Part shown: positions 23,080 through 33,603 of the stretch, piece after piece
Layout: the number at the start of each line of letters is the position of its first letter
How positions within the stretch are numbered: position 1 is the first letter of the stretch
Assembly (NCBI GenBank): GCA_030549495.1
Contig: JAUIRK010000862.1
Coordinates: 370,001-434,000, forward strand
Source: Nectonema munidae
Lineage: Eukaryota; Nematomorpha; Nectonematoida; Nectonematidae
Direction: 5' to 3'
Length of the DNA stretch: 64,000 bases
Translations under genes and position numbers: made by a program
Notes under the pieces: model-generated
What the model saw: the letters and a program-made list of their open reading frames with translations, nothing else
Database searches by the model: none
Told to the model about the DNA's origin: nothing

Positions 23080-23544
23080 TATTATACAAATTTTCTTTTG
23101 CTATATCGTAAATATATGGCGATTTTAGAATCGCTATTTTATGAAAAAAGATGGAGCAATCGTTATACGATCAATTGAAACAAATTTACGAGGAGTGAGA
23201 TAAATTAAAGATTTTACGAGTTGAGGGGGTGTCATCGTAGAAGAGAGTGGCTGACAGAAATTCGTTGAAAGGAAGTGGGGAAATGGGTATGCTAGTTAGG
23301 GCTCGCTTTTATAATCAGTTCTGCCTCCCTGTCGCGTAGGTTTGCCTTGATTAAATAAATGAATTTTCTGCAAAATAAACATTTAGGCAAGCCAGCTTCA
23401 ATCGAAACGCGAAAATATAGCATTCGTATACGATTCAAGTTTATTAAGTCTTCAGCATTGACAACAGGTATGATATGTTCTTACAAAACCGTGTTACAAA
23501 ACAAACAATAGAATTTGCTTCATGTTTTCTAGAGGTAGTTAGCA

Positions 23545-23767
23545 AGTCCAAGTAAGCGCTAAAATGAAGAAATGTGATGATGAAGTGAAATTACATGTTG
23601 ATTTCCTGACTTAAATGTAAACAGTGAGTTAACAACGATGCAATGCTGCCACACAATTACTTTCATAGGCTCGATTTATATTTCTTCAATAATAATAAAG
23701 AGAGTCCAAGTAAGCGCTAAAATGAAGAAATGTGATGATGAAGTGAAATTACATGTTGATTTCCTGA
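23545..23767 (+). repeat. Two identical 65-bp direct repeats, 158 bp apart
   Basis: The sequence beginning AGTCCAAGTAAGCGCTAAAA occupies 23545-23609 and recurs at 23703-23767 without a difference. The 93-bp spacer is not repeated. It is probably a recent tandem duplication of which one spacer was lost, or two copies of a small dispersed repeat. Confidence 0.8.
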
Positions 23768-24119
23768 AATAGGGTCCCTGGCTTCACAGACTCCAGTCAA
23801 TTTTGTCCATTGCCAATTTGAAACTCATTTCTTGAAAAAATTTATCATAGAAACTCTATTCAAAACTAGAAAATAGACAGTAAAACTTTTTTTGGTATAA
23901 TTAAAAAGTACAAATTATTAAAATTGAAGAAAGAACAGTATCGATTGCGCTAAAATTAGGTATATTGAAGAAAACATTCAGAGTACAATATTTTAATATG
24001 CACATGCAAACAAACTTTTTTTTCATCTTGGAAAGGTAACGCAAGTGAGGTTGAAGCCGTGGGTTGGGTGTCTACAGGAACAATAAAAGGACACTCAATT
24101 TCTGATACCTAAATGTACG

Positions 24120-24370
24120 TCCGATATCAGTGATCTTGTCCTCATTGATTCCTCTGCCAAATTGACTGATAATCTCTGGATAAAAATATTTCTTCCACTT
24201 TCATTGGCTGAAGGAAAGTCGCCAGGTGAATTGAATCCGGCAATCCAGTTGTTCTATAAACTCATGTCTAAATAATTTGAAAAAACTGTGTGTGTCCATT
24301 TTCTATTAGGTTTTTAAGACCTGAGCATTTTATTATCAACATCTACTCCTTTGTATTAAGATAATAATTT
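24120..24370 (-). pseudogene. piggyBac transposase fragment, older copy
   Basis: On the minus strand the frame reads YKGVDVDNKMLRS, then PNRKWTHTVFSNYLD and GRNIFIQRLSVNLAEES. It lines up with the same region of the larger piggyBac gene at 27328-29506, which reads GGVYMANKMLRAYTC and NRKWTYAVFTNYLD. This copy still has the aspartate of the G-V-D motif, the third catalytic residue of piggyBac transposases. Stops and gaps interrupt it and the rest of the protein is missing. Confidence 0.6.
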
Positions 24371-24655
24371 AAGATTATTTATATCTTATCCATATTTGTA
24401 TTAAGATTTAAGTTTCTTAAATCAGTCAACCAACAAGCAGGTGAGAGTCCAACAATGATTTGTTATACGGAAAAGCAAATTAAGCATTTAAAAAGTTGTA
24501 TTTTTGATACTCATTCTCCAGTTAATATTTTGTGCGTGGACAGAACCTTTAATCTTGGAAAATGCTTTGTTACATGTACTAACTTTTTTTAACATTACTT
24601 TTTTTTTAACAAAAAATGTTTTGACTACACTAAAAACACATGTTTATATCCAGAA

Positions 24656-24935
24656 TTGACCATACACTGTTACCAATTAATTGGATGAATAATGCAGCTG
24701 AATCGTATAACAATATTTTAAAATATAATGTGACTGGAATCAAACACACTTCCTAAAATAATATCAGATATACATGAGCAAGTAATTTATCAAGAAAGTA
24801 TGATAAAGGCTTCATTATACGATAAAGGAGATTACGAAATTCGAGAAAAGGAAAAGCTATTTAATACAAAGAAATTATGTTCAAGTTTGAATGATTCTGA
24901 TAAAAATAATTATTCTTTTCTAAACTAATTTCTAG
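24656..24935 (+). pseudogene. Possible MULE-like transposase fragment
   Basis: The plus strand shows LLPINWMNNAAESYNNILKY, then DIHEQVIYQESMIKASLYDKG and a DYEIREKEKLF block after one frameshift. The 'W-x-N-N-x-x-E-S-x-N-x-x-L-K' pattern occurs in the C-terminal part of Mutator-like transposases and related multicopy invertebrate proteins. The call rests on this pattern alone. Confidence 0.3.
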
Positions 24936-24945
24936 AAATAATTTA

Positions 24946-25390
24946 TTGGATAAACAAGTAATTATATCGACAGATAGAAAATTCATTGCAAAAAACGTAA
25001 CAAAAATTGCAAGCTTTTTTAGAAGGAATGATATGGTGACATCCTACAACATTGTAAAAGAAAAGTTTAACTTAACTTCTCAAGTTTTACCTGAATTTTC
25101 TGAAAGAGTTCAAAGATTTCATTCTTTCAAATTTAAAAAAAGACATTGCAAGAAGGTATTTTTGAAAAATACTTTTCTCAACGAATGATAAATGATTGGA
25201 ATTCTTTGCCTGATTTTGTTGTTGATGCTCCATCTTTGAACATCTTCAAGAACAGACTTGATGAGTTTTGGAAAAATAGAAGGTTTGCGCATGAAAGAAC
25301 GCGTTGATTTTCAAAAGTATGAAGCGAATACTTACTATAGGCTTTTTGCCTTTCTTTCTTTCGCTAATAGACTTATGTTATGTTATGTTA
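24946..25390 (+). mobile_element. LINE 3' end (Jockey/CR1-like)
   Basis: The C-terminal part of a LINE protein reads RRNDMVTSYNIVKEKFNL, FHSFKFKKRHCKK and, after a frameshift, FSQRMINDWNSLPDFVV with SLNIFKNRLDEFWKN. The block 'F-S-x-R-x-x-x-x-W-N-x-L-P' followed by 'F-K-x-x-L-D-x-F-W' is the usual C-terminus. The fragment ends in ATGTT units (TTATGTTATGTTATAA), a typical short-repeat LINE tail. Confidence 0.65.
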
Positions 25391-25391
25391 T

Positions 25392-25494
25392 AAAAAATGC
25401 TTTAATTTGGTATATCGCATGATGTATTTTGTTGAGAAATGTGAAAGTTATAAGCGTTTTAATATTTGACTAAGATTTAAGCTAGGAACACTAC
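25392..25494 (-). repeat. Dispersed ~100-bp repeat, copy 1
   Basis: The reverse complement is about 90 percent identical by eye to 38130-38231, including TAGTGTTCCTAGCTTAAATY and ATCATGCGATATACCAAA. It begins where the LINE tail ends. Confidence 0.7.
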
Positions 25495-25567
25495 AATCTA
25501 GAATGTATTGTAAATCCTATATGTAGAATTTACATATATTCATTATTTAATTTACATATATTCATAT

Positions 25568-25600
25568 ATTGTAGAATGTATTTTCAATACATTCTACAAT
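25568..25600. repeat. Perfect 33-bp palindrome
   Basis: ATTGTAGAATGTATT, a 3-base spacer and AATACATTCTACAAT form a perfect inverted repeat. The neighbouring CTAGAATGTATTGTAAATCC occurs at about 25499 and again at 25601, so the cluster contains both direct and inverted copies. Confidence 0.75.
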
Positions 25601-25640
25601 CTAGAATGTATTGTAAATCCTATATACAATATTAGGATTT

Positions 25641-27327
25641 AAATATATAAATATCTTTTTTCAAAATGTGCATGAATATTTCCAAAGATAATTTTCACGC
25701 CTCAACCGAAAACTTATCGACATTTTTATTGGTAAGGCTAAAATATTAACTTAACAATTTTACGTGTAAGATAGCTTTAAACAATTGCGATTATACATCA
25801 TGCCATTTCTACTTGTTAAAGGAGTTCAGGTATTAGCTAATAAAACTAACTGAATTTTTAAACTTTTCATTTATTTATCTTCATCATATTTTTTATTTAT
25901 TTATTTATTTAAAGTAAACAAAACAAGTTCCATATCAAGCTGAGATGGACATGCGGAATCTTTTCACAAACGAAGGATTGAACGACACAAGAAAGGAATT
26001 CAAGCACATGTTAAATTTGTACATAAAGATTAAAGATTGATTATTATTGCTTTTTTATCAGCGTTTTTGAATCTAAAGGGGTTAGAGAAATCGAGATCAC
26101 TATAAAATCTATTTATATTGTGATAGATACCATAAATTATTTTCTTAAAGCCGCTGTTATTATCAAAAAACTGAAAATGAAGAAGATGATTGGATCTAGT
26201 ACGTAATTAATTTTTTTTCATTATTGTAGTTTGTGAATTATATACACTTTGTTTGTACTCGTAGTAGTTTAATTATATATGTGAGATTACTTGTGCACCA
26301 AAAGATCCTATTTTGGAACATAGGTAATTTCATCTTCGTCTGCTTTTTTCAATGACTTTGAATATAAATCGTCTGCGTTTTTTTAGATATCTTCTGCTTT
26401 GCTTGGCCTTAAATGGTTAATGAGTAAAAAGTGAGCGGTTTTTCAAAAAAGTTTGGAACCACTGATCTAGAAAAAACTAGATTTTACCTAATTGTTTCAT
26501 TATGAGCATGCATTTTTTTATTACTGGAGTAAGGTTTTCTTAGGGATTTACCGATTCAAAATATTACAAACAACTTCAGTTTTGTCAAAGCATTTGACAA
26601 AACTAAATTAACATTTTGTTTATTAAAAAACAAATTAGATAACATTTTCCTTATTTAATATAAATTTTAGAGAAAAAATATTGTTTCAGATTCAAATTAA
26701 ATATTAATATTTTTTAAGTTAATACAAAAATAGAATTTTTATTTTTAATGAAAAATATTGTTATATATATTATGTTTATTCATTAAAATTTGAAAGAAAT
26801 TTTTAAAAGTTTGACTTTTATTAAAAATATTTTTTGTTTATTTGAAAAAATGATTCAATACCGATTCTTTATAACCTTCGCACTACGGACCATGGCTTTT
26901 TACTCCATCTTGTAGCTTCGATAGAGTTTCTCGCCTTATAAAAAATATATAAGCATAGGAAATAATTATAAGTACTTTTTAACAAGACGATACAGGATTA
27001 CTTTTGATAAAAAAATAAATATAAGTCAAAAAGTTGTTTTTTATAAGCTTTTATTCAAGGGGATTTTTTTACTAAAAAAAGGCAAAAAATTTTTCATAAA
27101 ATTTTTCAATTTTTTTTACATTAAGTGACTTTATATTTGTTTTTATGTACAATATGGGTAAAAAATAAACAAAAACAAATTTCTATGATAATTAAAAAAA
27201 AAGATTAAAAAAAAATTAACGCCATCTGCTCTAAAAAATGTTTATATGATTCAGACATCAAAAATATACAAAACAATAAGACTTTTCAAACAGGATAAAA
27301 GAATTGAACATATTTGTAGATGAGCTG
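25641..27327. other. Non-coding AT-rich stretch
   Basis: No gene or element end is recognised in this stretch, which lies between the palindrome cluster and the 3' end of the piggyBac gene. Confidence 0.4.
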
Positions 27328-29506
27328 TTAGCAGTTAGGACAAAGCATTTTTGTATGATTTTTACATATATATTTATGGCATGCATCACATTTTCTGGTT
27401 CCCCCCTTTTTGGTTTACAGGATGATATATAACAATTTCCCCTAGAGGTAGAAGAAACCTCTCGTCTTTATGTAATATTTTCAAAACCATAAAATGATAA
27501 ATTACTCAAAATTTTATCTGGGGTCAATGAACTCTGCGATCTTAATTTCATAGATGTTTCAGGCAATTTTAGACACAAATCTCTTAAAAAATATTTTCTT
27601 CCTCCGGCTCTGGTTGATGGGTATATGTTTGGAGAATTATACTTCGATATTATCCAACTATTATGGCATACAATATCTAAATAGTTGGTAAAAACGGCAT
27701 AAGTCCATTTTCTATTAGGCTTATAGCATGTATAAGCCCTTAACATTTTATTTGCCATATAAACACCACCCTTAAAACAATTATGCGTTAAAATTGTTTC
27801 AGGAATATTGTCTGCCCCCTCTGTTTGAATACATCCCAAATGCTGACTGGATAGTATGTAAACTACTTTGAAATTTTTGATAGCATGTTTACGGGGTATG
27901 TAAGCAGTTAGAGATGCATGTGTAGTATACAAAAATCTACTTTCACATGCAGCTAATCTCAATTCTTTGAGATGTTGCGGTCTTAATATGAGGGGTATAA
28001 ATCTCCTATTTGCTCTTACTGTACGTAGGACAGTGTAATCCTGACTTATTCCCCATACACATAAATTATGTGATGTAAAGAATCGGTCAATTACAATTCC
28101 ACAGCCTTTAGGAATATTAGCATCACTGACTAGGCGCTTTACTATATTTTCGTCGCTAAAATACGCTCTATTTTCTAAACCTGAAACATATATTTGTGGT
28201 TTAAGTATATAGAAACTTCTAGCGTCATTGCAAGGATATACTTTCATACCATACCTACCGGGCTTAGAAGGATCATATATTTTTACTGGAGAGACTCCTC
28301 TGAATTTTACCAACTGCTCATCTACAGTTACACAGTCTGTTGGTGTAAAATATGAAGAAAATATATTATAAAAATGATTGTGAAGATATCTAATAGGAGG
28401 GATTTTGTCTTCGCTATTTCTTTCACTTCTAACATCAAATCGAATAAATGTGTGAATGAGATAAAACATATCTCTGGAAATAGCTGCTTTCATGAAAGGT
28501 TCTCCGTGGTCTTCAGAAAACAAATAACTGAGCTGGATAGATTGACTTCTTGATTGCCCGATATAAAGTATGCAGCTGAAGTAGGCCAAAATATCATGAA
28601 TTTGAAATTTCTGATAGGATTGGAAAAGACTCTGATATTTAGGATTACTACTTCTAAAAGTTTTTTATAATACTAATATCTATTCTAATGAAACAAAAAT
28701 ACCAGGGCTTCGAAGCGGGAACCAGATTAGAAGTCCAGAGCAGCTAAAGCCGAAACGTTTTTTTGCTAGAAGTCAGAATTATGAACAAAATAGTGCGACT
28801 AAGTGTCTAGTTTCAAGTAAGTCTCAAATACCTTTTTAGCTTTTATAAATATACATTTCGATCCAAGCGAACAAGATTTTATGTCAATAAAAATTCATAA
28901 AAAACAATAAAATAAAAACTATGATAAAATAGATAAAAAATCATATAAGTATATATAAAGTTTAACATTTATATAGATAAAAAAAATACTAAAATTTTAA
29001 TTAATTCAAAAATCCATAAATGAAGAAAAAATGCTAAAAACCGTATTTAACTTGTTTAGCAAAAATAAGGGATATCGGAGCTGGGGTCAAAAAATACGTT
29101 TTTCAGAAATTGAAGAAGAAAATTATAAGGCGGCTCCGAAGCCCTGGGAAATACAAGAGATAGTATCACTAAAAATATCAAACTTACGCAAAGTTTTCAT
29201 CCATTCGCAACTTTGTGCATTTGTAAATATAGTGAATAAGACTTTGAGTCATAAAAAGCTGAAAAATTGAAAGAGAATCATCTAAAACTTCAGCGCCGTT
29301 TTTCAGACCAGGAGGAACAGACCGAATATTTCGTAAATTTCTGGACACTGTTCTTCCAAAAGAAGCTTGAGTTGGCTCCCAAGAATACACAGTTTCATCA
29401 GGAGCAGTCAAAGAATCATAATTTTCATACAAATCGAAGATTCTGAAGAACTTCCAGTTAAGGATTCAGAAGAAAAACGATCTTCCAAGTCTGAAGGTTC
29501 GCTCAT
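27328..29506 (-). pseudogene. piggyBac transposase, one intron, nearly full length
   Basis: This DDE-type transposase excises and inserts piggyBac elements at TTAA. Exon 1 (29506-29188) starts MSEPSDLEDRF with an acidic N-terminus and reaches LFMTQSLIHYIYK. A consensus donor (GTAAGT) and acceptor (CTTTTAG) define an intron at 29187-28654, and the frame continues ENFA to SSNPKYQSLFQ. Exon 2 holds HDILAYFSCILYIG, TVDEQLVKFRG with the first catalytic Asp, and GIVIDRFFTSHNL with the second. GGVYMANKMLRAYTC has Tyr where the third Asp is expected. After the stop at about 27468 another frame supplies a C-terminal cysteine-rich motif, CDACHKYICKNHTKMLCPNC. A one-base frame slip is also present in the N-terminal part. 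The element's TTAA-flanked ends were not found. It is therefore inactive. Confidence 0.85.
28703..29146. mobile_element. hAT-type MITE inside the piggyBac intron
   Basis: The ends CAGGGCTTCGAAGCGGG and, reversed, CAGGGCTTCGGAGCCG match well, with flanks AAAAATAC and GGAAATAC agreeing at 6 of 8 positions. CAGGGCTTCG ends are common in hAT MITEs. The whole element lies inside the intron of the transposase gene. Confidence 0.75.
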
Positions 29507-30139
29507 TATTAGAAATATGGGAAGAAAAACTCAAGAAATCCAATAAAATAAAAAAGAATGGAAACACTTGTGATATTACGAAGAATTTTTTTCGCGTGTG
29601 GTGTAAATTATATATCACCAAATATCACATTCGTAATAGTGGATGCATGTTTGAGATTGAGTGAGATATAACACTCATCAATATACTTCTTTTTCATATC
29701 ATATCTCTATAAGAAAATTATCGTGCATAATATTATCAAATCATCATGATGATAGTCGAATGATTTCATCAGCATCATTCTAAACAAGCTATAAGAAGCA
29801 ATAAATGTTTATAATAACGAGATATTGCTTTTGTATACGTTTATTTGATAATAATAATAATAGTGGAGTTTTGTGATGAAATGTCGTAGCACGCTACTAA
29901 ACTAGTTATACAGAATTCGATTTTTGAAGAAAAAATATATTAAAGATGTTTATTTTAAAATAACAGGCGATTTTAACCATTCGTCTACAGCTTGTGCAAG
30001 ATTAAAATTTTTTTTTATTTTTTTTAGATTAAGTGCAAAAACACAAATGTTTCTGAAATTATTTCACAAGTCAAAGTTTTCAAACACTTTATTGAAAAAG
30101 CAAAAACAGATTTTAGATTTTAGGGATTTGAGAAAATAT
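29507..30139. other. Non-coding stretch upstream of the piggyBac gene
   Basis: No promoter motif or transposon end could be identified. An open stretch at 29924-30142 may be the decayed start of the hAT fragment that follows. Confidence 0.35.
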
Positions 30140-30660
30140 TAAAAGTTTTTAGTAGTTCAATGCAAAAAAGATTTTCTAAATATGAAAAAAATGAATTTTT
30201 ACTATCAGCTACATTTTTAGATCCTCGTTTTAAAAATTCTTTCTTTTAATTCTGAATTAGAATCAAAAACTGAGCTTTGTTTTGCTTACAATTGTCTTGA
30301 AAGTTTTTACATAAATATGAAAAAAATAGAAGAACATGATTTATTTGAAGATGAACAAAGCACTTCTCAAATTTCTGAAACTAAAGAAGACCCTTCTCCT
30401 AAAGAAAAAAGTTTATGTTTCATTAATTTTGATTTTTATTATGATTTATTGTCATCAAAAAATACATCAAATAAAAATGAAAATAAAAACTTATCTCGTT
30501 CATCATTATTGTTAAACTTTAACCCTATCAGTGACCTCAACAAAAATTTCTCTTGTAATTGGCCATATCTTTTGCTACCATCCTTCAAGACATTTCCTAA
30601 AATTGATAGCTGCATCTTTTGATACCATTTTCATGGCAGTTGAATGACCTTTTCATGTCT
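30140..30660 (+). pseudogene. hAT transposase C-terminal remnant
   Basis: The plus strand shows EFLLSATFLDPRFKNSFF, the 'L-D-P-R-F-K' block of hAT transposases. A long acidic linker follows, and then NFNPISDLNKNFSCNWPYLL, which sits where the 'W-W' part of the dimerisation region lies. AASFDTIFMAVE may be the decayed 'A-T-S-x-x-S-E-R-x-F-S' block. Several frameshifts separate the pieces. Confidence 0.5.
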
Positions 30661-30889
30661 AAATCTGTAAATCAAAAGTTAAACTTTTTCAGCAAAATTC
30701 TGACAGTATCTCTAGTTATGCGTATAACCTTGGTTCTATATTATATACTTGTTTGAAAATTTATAAATATATACAGTTTTGAACACAACACTTTATAGTT
30801 TAAATTTTTTCAAAATTATGGTTACTTTTTGAAAAATGGCAATCAAAATTTTGATTGATGAGAAATATATCTAATAAAATATACTATCA

Positions 30890-31488
30890 AATCGATATAT
30901 TTTTTTATATCAAATCGGGCATGCTGATTTCATTTTTGGCCTTATTTTTGGGTTTACTTCTAAAATCTGTCTCTGAAAACACTCATTCAAATTTTACATG
31001 AAATATACACATTTTCATATCAAATCAACAATGCCAATTTCATTTATAGATTGTTTTTGCATTTAGAATTTGAAAATACTTATAATTGTGAAACAAAGTT
31101 GCGGTTTATTTCTAAAATCTGTCTTCGAGAACACTCATTCAAATTTTACATGAAATACACACATTTTCATATCAAATCAACAATGCCAATTTCATTTATA
31201 GATTGTTTTTGCATTTGGATTTCAAAATACTTATAAGTGTGAAACAAAGTTGCGGTTTATTTCTAAAATCTGTCTTTGAGAACACTCATTCAAATTTTAC
31301 ATGAAATATACACATTTTCATATCAAATCAACAAATACCAATTTCATTTATAGATTGTTTTTGCATTTGGATTTCAAAATAATTATAAGTGTGAAACAAA
31401 ATTGCGGTTTATTTCTAAAATCTGTTTTCGAGAACACTCAATCAAATTTTACATGAAATATACACATTTTCATATCAAATCAACTCAC
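30890..31488 (+). repeat. Satellite array A, 152-bp unit
   Basis: Three well-matched copies start at 31037, 31189 and 31341, giving an exact 152-bp period, preceded by a diverged partial copy from about 30890. Shared landmarks are GTTGCGGTTTATTTCTAAAA and AAATTTTACATGAAATAYAC. No coding function is suggested; the ORF across it is incidental. Confidence 0.85.
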
Positions 31489-32204
31489 CTCAACATGAGT
31501 TTTCTGCATAAAATTTGCTATTTTATTTAATAATTGCTGGAAGTATTTAAAAAAAGTGAATGATCTCCTTTATTAACTGTCAAGGATAATAAAAATAGTT
31601 TTAAAAAAAAGAGAAAAACTTTATTCTCAATATATACATCGTTACCTTGGCAAAACTTGGAATTTTCTGAAGAAGAGGGAGCTTACTTTATATATACAAA
31701 TGTAAGAATGTTTGAGAAGTTATAACTTCATTCCTCCGAAATAGAAACTTACCAAATTTTGCATATCTGTATGCACATATAAATTGAATATTCAAAGTTT
31801 GAAAAAATTCAAAAAAATTATACATAATATTTAAAAAACATGATGTAATCATGCAAACTCCAGTTGAAATATAATTCAGAGCATAATTTTCGTTCTATAG
31901 TCTAAAAATGAAAAAAAATAAATTTGAACATAAATATATGAATCAATTTTATAGTATAATTAGGAGTATCAAAATTAATATTCGTGCTTCATTGGAAATT
32001 TTAATACTAAAAAAATTTGTTTTATTATAGATTCCAAATAAAATCTAAATTTCAAAGGGAAATAAATTCATTTGTAAAATGACTAAAAATTTGAATATAG
32101 TCTTTGGAGAATAGCATGAAAACAAATCGTTCAAAAAGCAGTACAATATATCTGACCGCAAACATACCACGGTTTTAAAAAAGTCACAAATTAATCAAAA
32201 ATGT
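31489..32204. other. Non-coding stretch between satellites
   Basis: Nothing is recognised here. Confidence 0.4.
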
Positions 32205-32780
32205 TAAAAAAAACTTTTTATAACTACTTAAATAAAGAGTTACTTTTGTTAGTTGGGCTGTCATATGTCAATAAAATTTTTGACAAGGTTTGATTGATTT
32301 TTTTTAAATAAACGTGACCATCTTATTCAGCATACATGAAAACGGGTGTATATAAATAGAAAACTTGGTATAACCATTTAAACTAAAAGGTTCTTCTTTA
32401 AGTTGAACTGTCAAATATCAATCAATTTTTTGATTGGTTTGAATAATTTTTTAAAAAATAAACGTGGCCATCGTATTCAGCATACATGAAAATGGGTATA
32501 TATGTGTAAAAAAACTTTGTATAAGCACTAAATCTAAAATTATCTTTTTTTCACTGGAGCTGTCATATATCAATCAATTTTTTGACAGATTTGGTTGATT
32601 TTTAAAAAAAAATAAACGTGACCATCGTGTTCAGCACACTTGAAAATGGCTATATATGTGTAAAAAATTTTGTATATACACATTTAAACTAAAAGTTTCT
32701 TTTTTAGTTGACCTGTCAAATATCAATCACTTTTTGACAAGTTTGATTGATTTTTATAAAAAATAAATGTCACGATCACA
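32205..32780 (+). repeat. Satellite array B, ~150-154-bp unit
   Basis: Four diverged copies share AAATAAACGTGRCCATC, at 32308, 32458, 32612 and about 32763, and the motif ACTGTCAAATATCAATCA. The period of 150-154 bp is nearly that of array A, but the sequences show no clear relation. Confidence 0.8.
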
Positions 32781-32899
32781 TTGCAATCAATCATTTAGTA
32801 GGTTCACGGCAAAATTTTGTAAAAATTAGCAATCATTGAAGAAAAAGCGAGGGGACTAAAATAGCCCCCCCCCCCTCCACGTAACTGAGGAAATGTAAA

Positions 32900-33603
32900 T
32901 AGGCCGTCACTAATAGAGTTAAGAAAGAATTAGAAGTTTTCTTCGCTTGATCTTGAATCAAAATATTTGGATCCAATTTGTTAGTGGAAAAATAATAAAA
33001 GTTTATTTCCGAAATTATCAAAGCTGGCAAACAAACACTTTCATGTCCTCCTTCTTCAATTGAAAGAGTTTTTGGATCAAGTAAAGATGAGCACTCCCTG
33101 TTTTTACGGGGTTGCTTATCTTTACTTGCTTATTTATGAGAAACAGAATTGCCTGCAAATATATTGCAGAATTTTTCAAAATGAGAACGAAAATTCATTA
33201 TCTGTTTTTTTTATATCAATATCAATTTGATTAAACTTAATAATAAATTTGTCATTTAAATATATAATTTTATTTTCTAATATAACAATATCAATTTTAG
33301 TAAATTTGATCCTATATTTTATTTTTTTTTCTAATTTATTCTGTTAGTTAAAATTGGGAATGCCTATCTTTACTTATTAAAAATCGGGCGTGCTTTTCTT
33401 TACTAGTCATTTTTGGGAGTGCTCATCTTTACTTGATCCGAGTTTTTAGTGTTGGAGGAAACATCTACGCACCTCAAAGAAATCGTCTTACACCTAATAT
33501 AGGCGAAAAATTAATGTTTATGAATATGAAAAATTATAAAATAAACTCAAAAACTGCAATATTTAGTTTTGAAATTTTTAAAGCTTTAAACAACCTCATT
33601 TAA
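32900..33603 (+). pseudogene. hAT transposase dimerisation-domain remnant, split by a MITE
   Basis: The frame reads FPKLSKLANKHFHV and, after a 1-base slip, PPSSIERVF. It resumes beyond the MITE as SVGGNIYAPQRNRLTPN and GEKLMFMN. This is the hallmark C-terminal hAT block 'S-S-x-x-E-R-x-F-S-x-x-G-x-I'. Removing the MITE and one copy of its 8-bp duplication rejoins ERVF and SVGGN in one frame. Confidence 0.75.
33074..33439. mobile_element. 366-bp MITE with perfect TIRs, in a hAT gene
   Basis: The first 25 bases (GGATCAAGTAAAGATGAGCA then CTCCC) are exactly repeated in inverted form at the right end. The 8-bp sequence GAGTTTTT flanks both sides. The 8-bp duplication suggests a hAT or P-like family, but the terminal GGATC is unusual for hAT, so the superfamily is left open. 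Shorter copies of CTTATCTTTACTTG lie inside the ends. Confidence 0.9.

Noticed and set aside
23545-23767. 65-bp direct repeats as terminal repeats of a retroelement
   Set aside because: They are only 93 bp apart, lack TG/CA ends and primer-binding or polypurine sites, and nothing coding lies between.
31051-31236. ORF across satellite A
   Set aside because: It follows the 152-bp repeat and is an accident of its phase.
30890-32780. Regularly spaced repeats as a CRISPR array
   Set aside because: Units are continuous tandem copies without unique spacers, in a eukaryotic genome.
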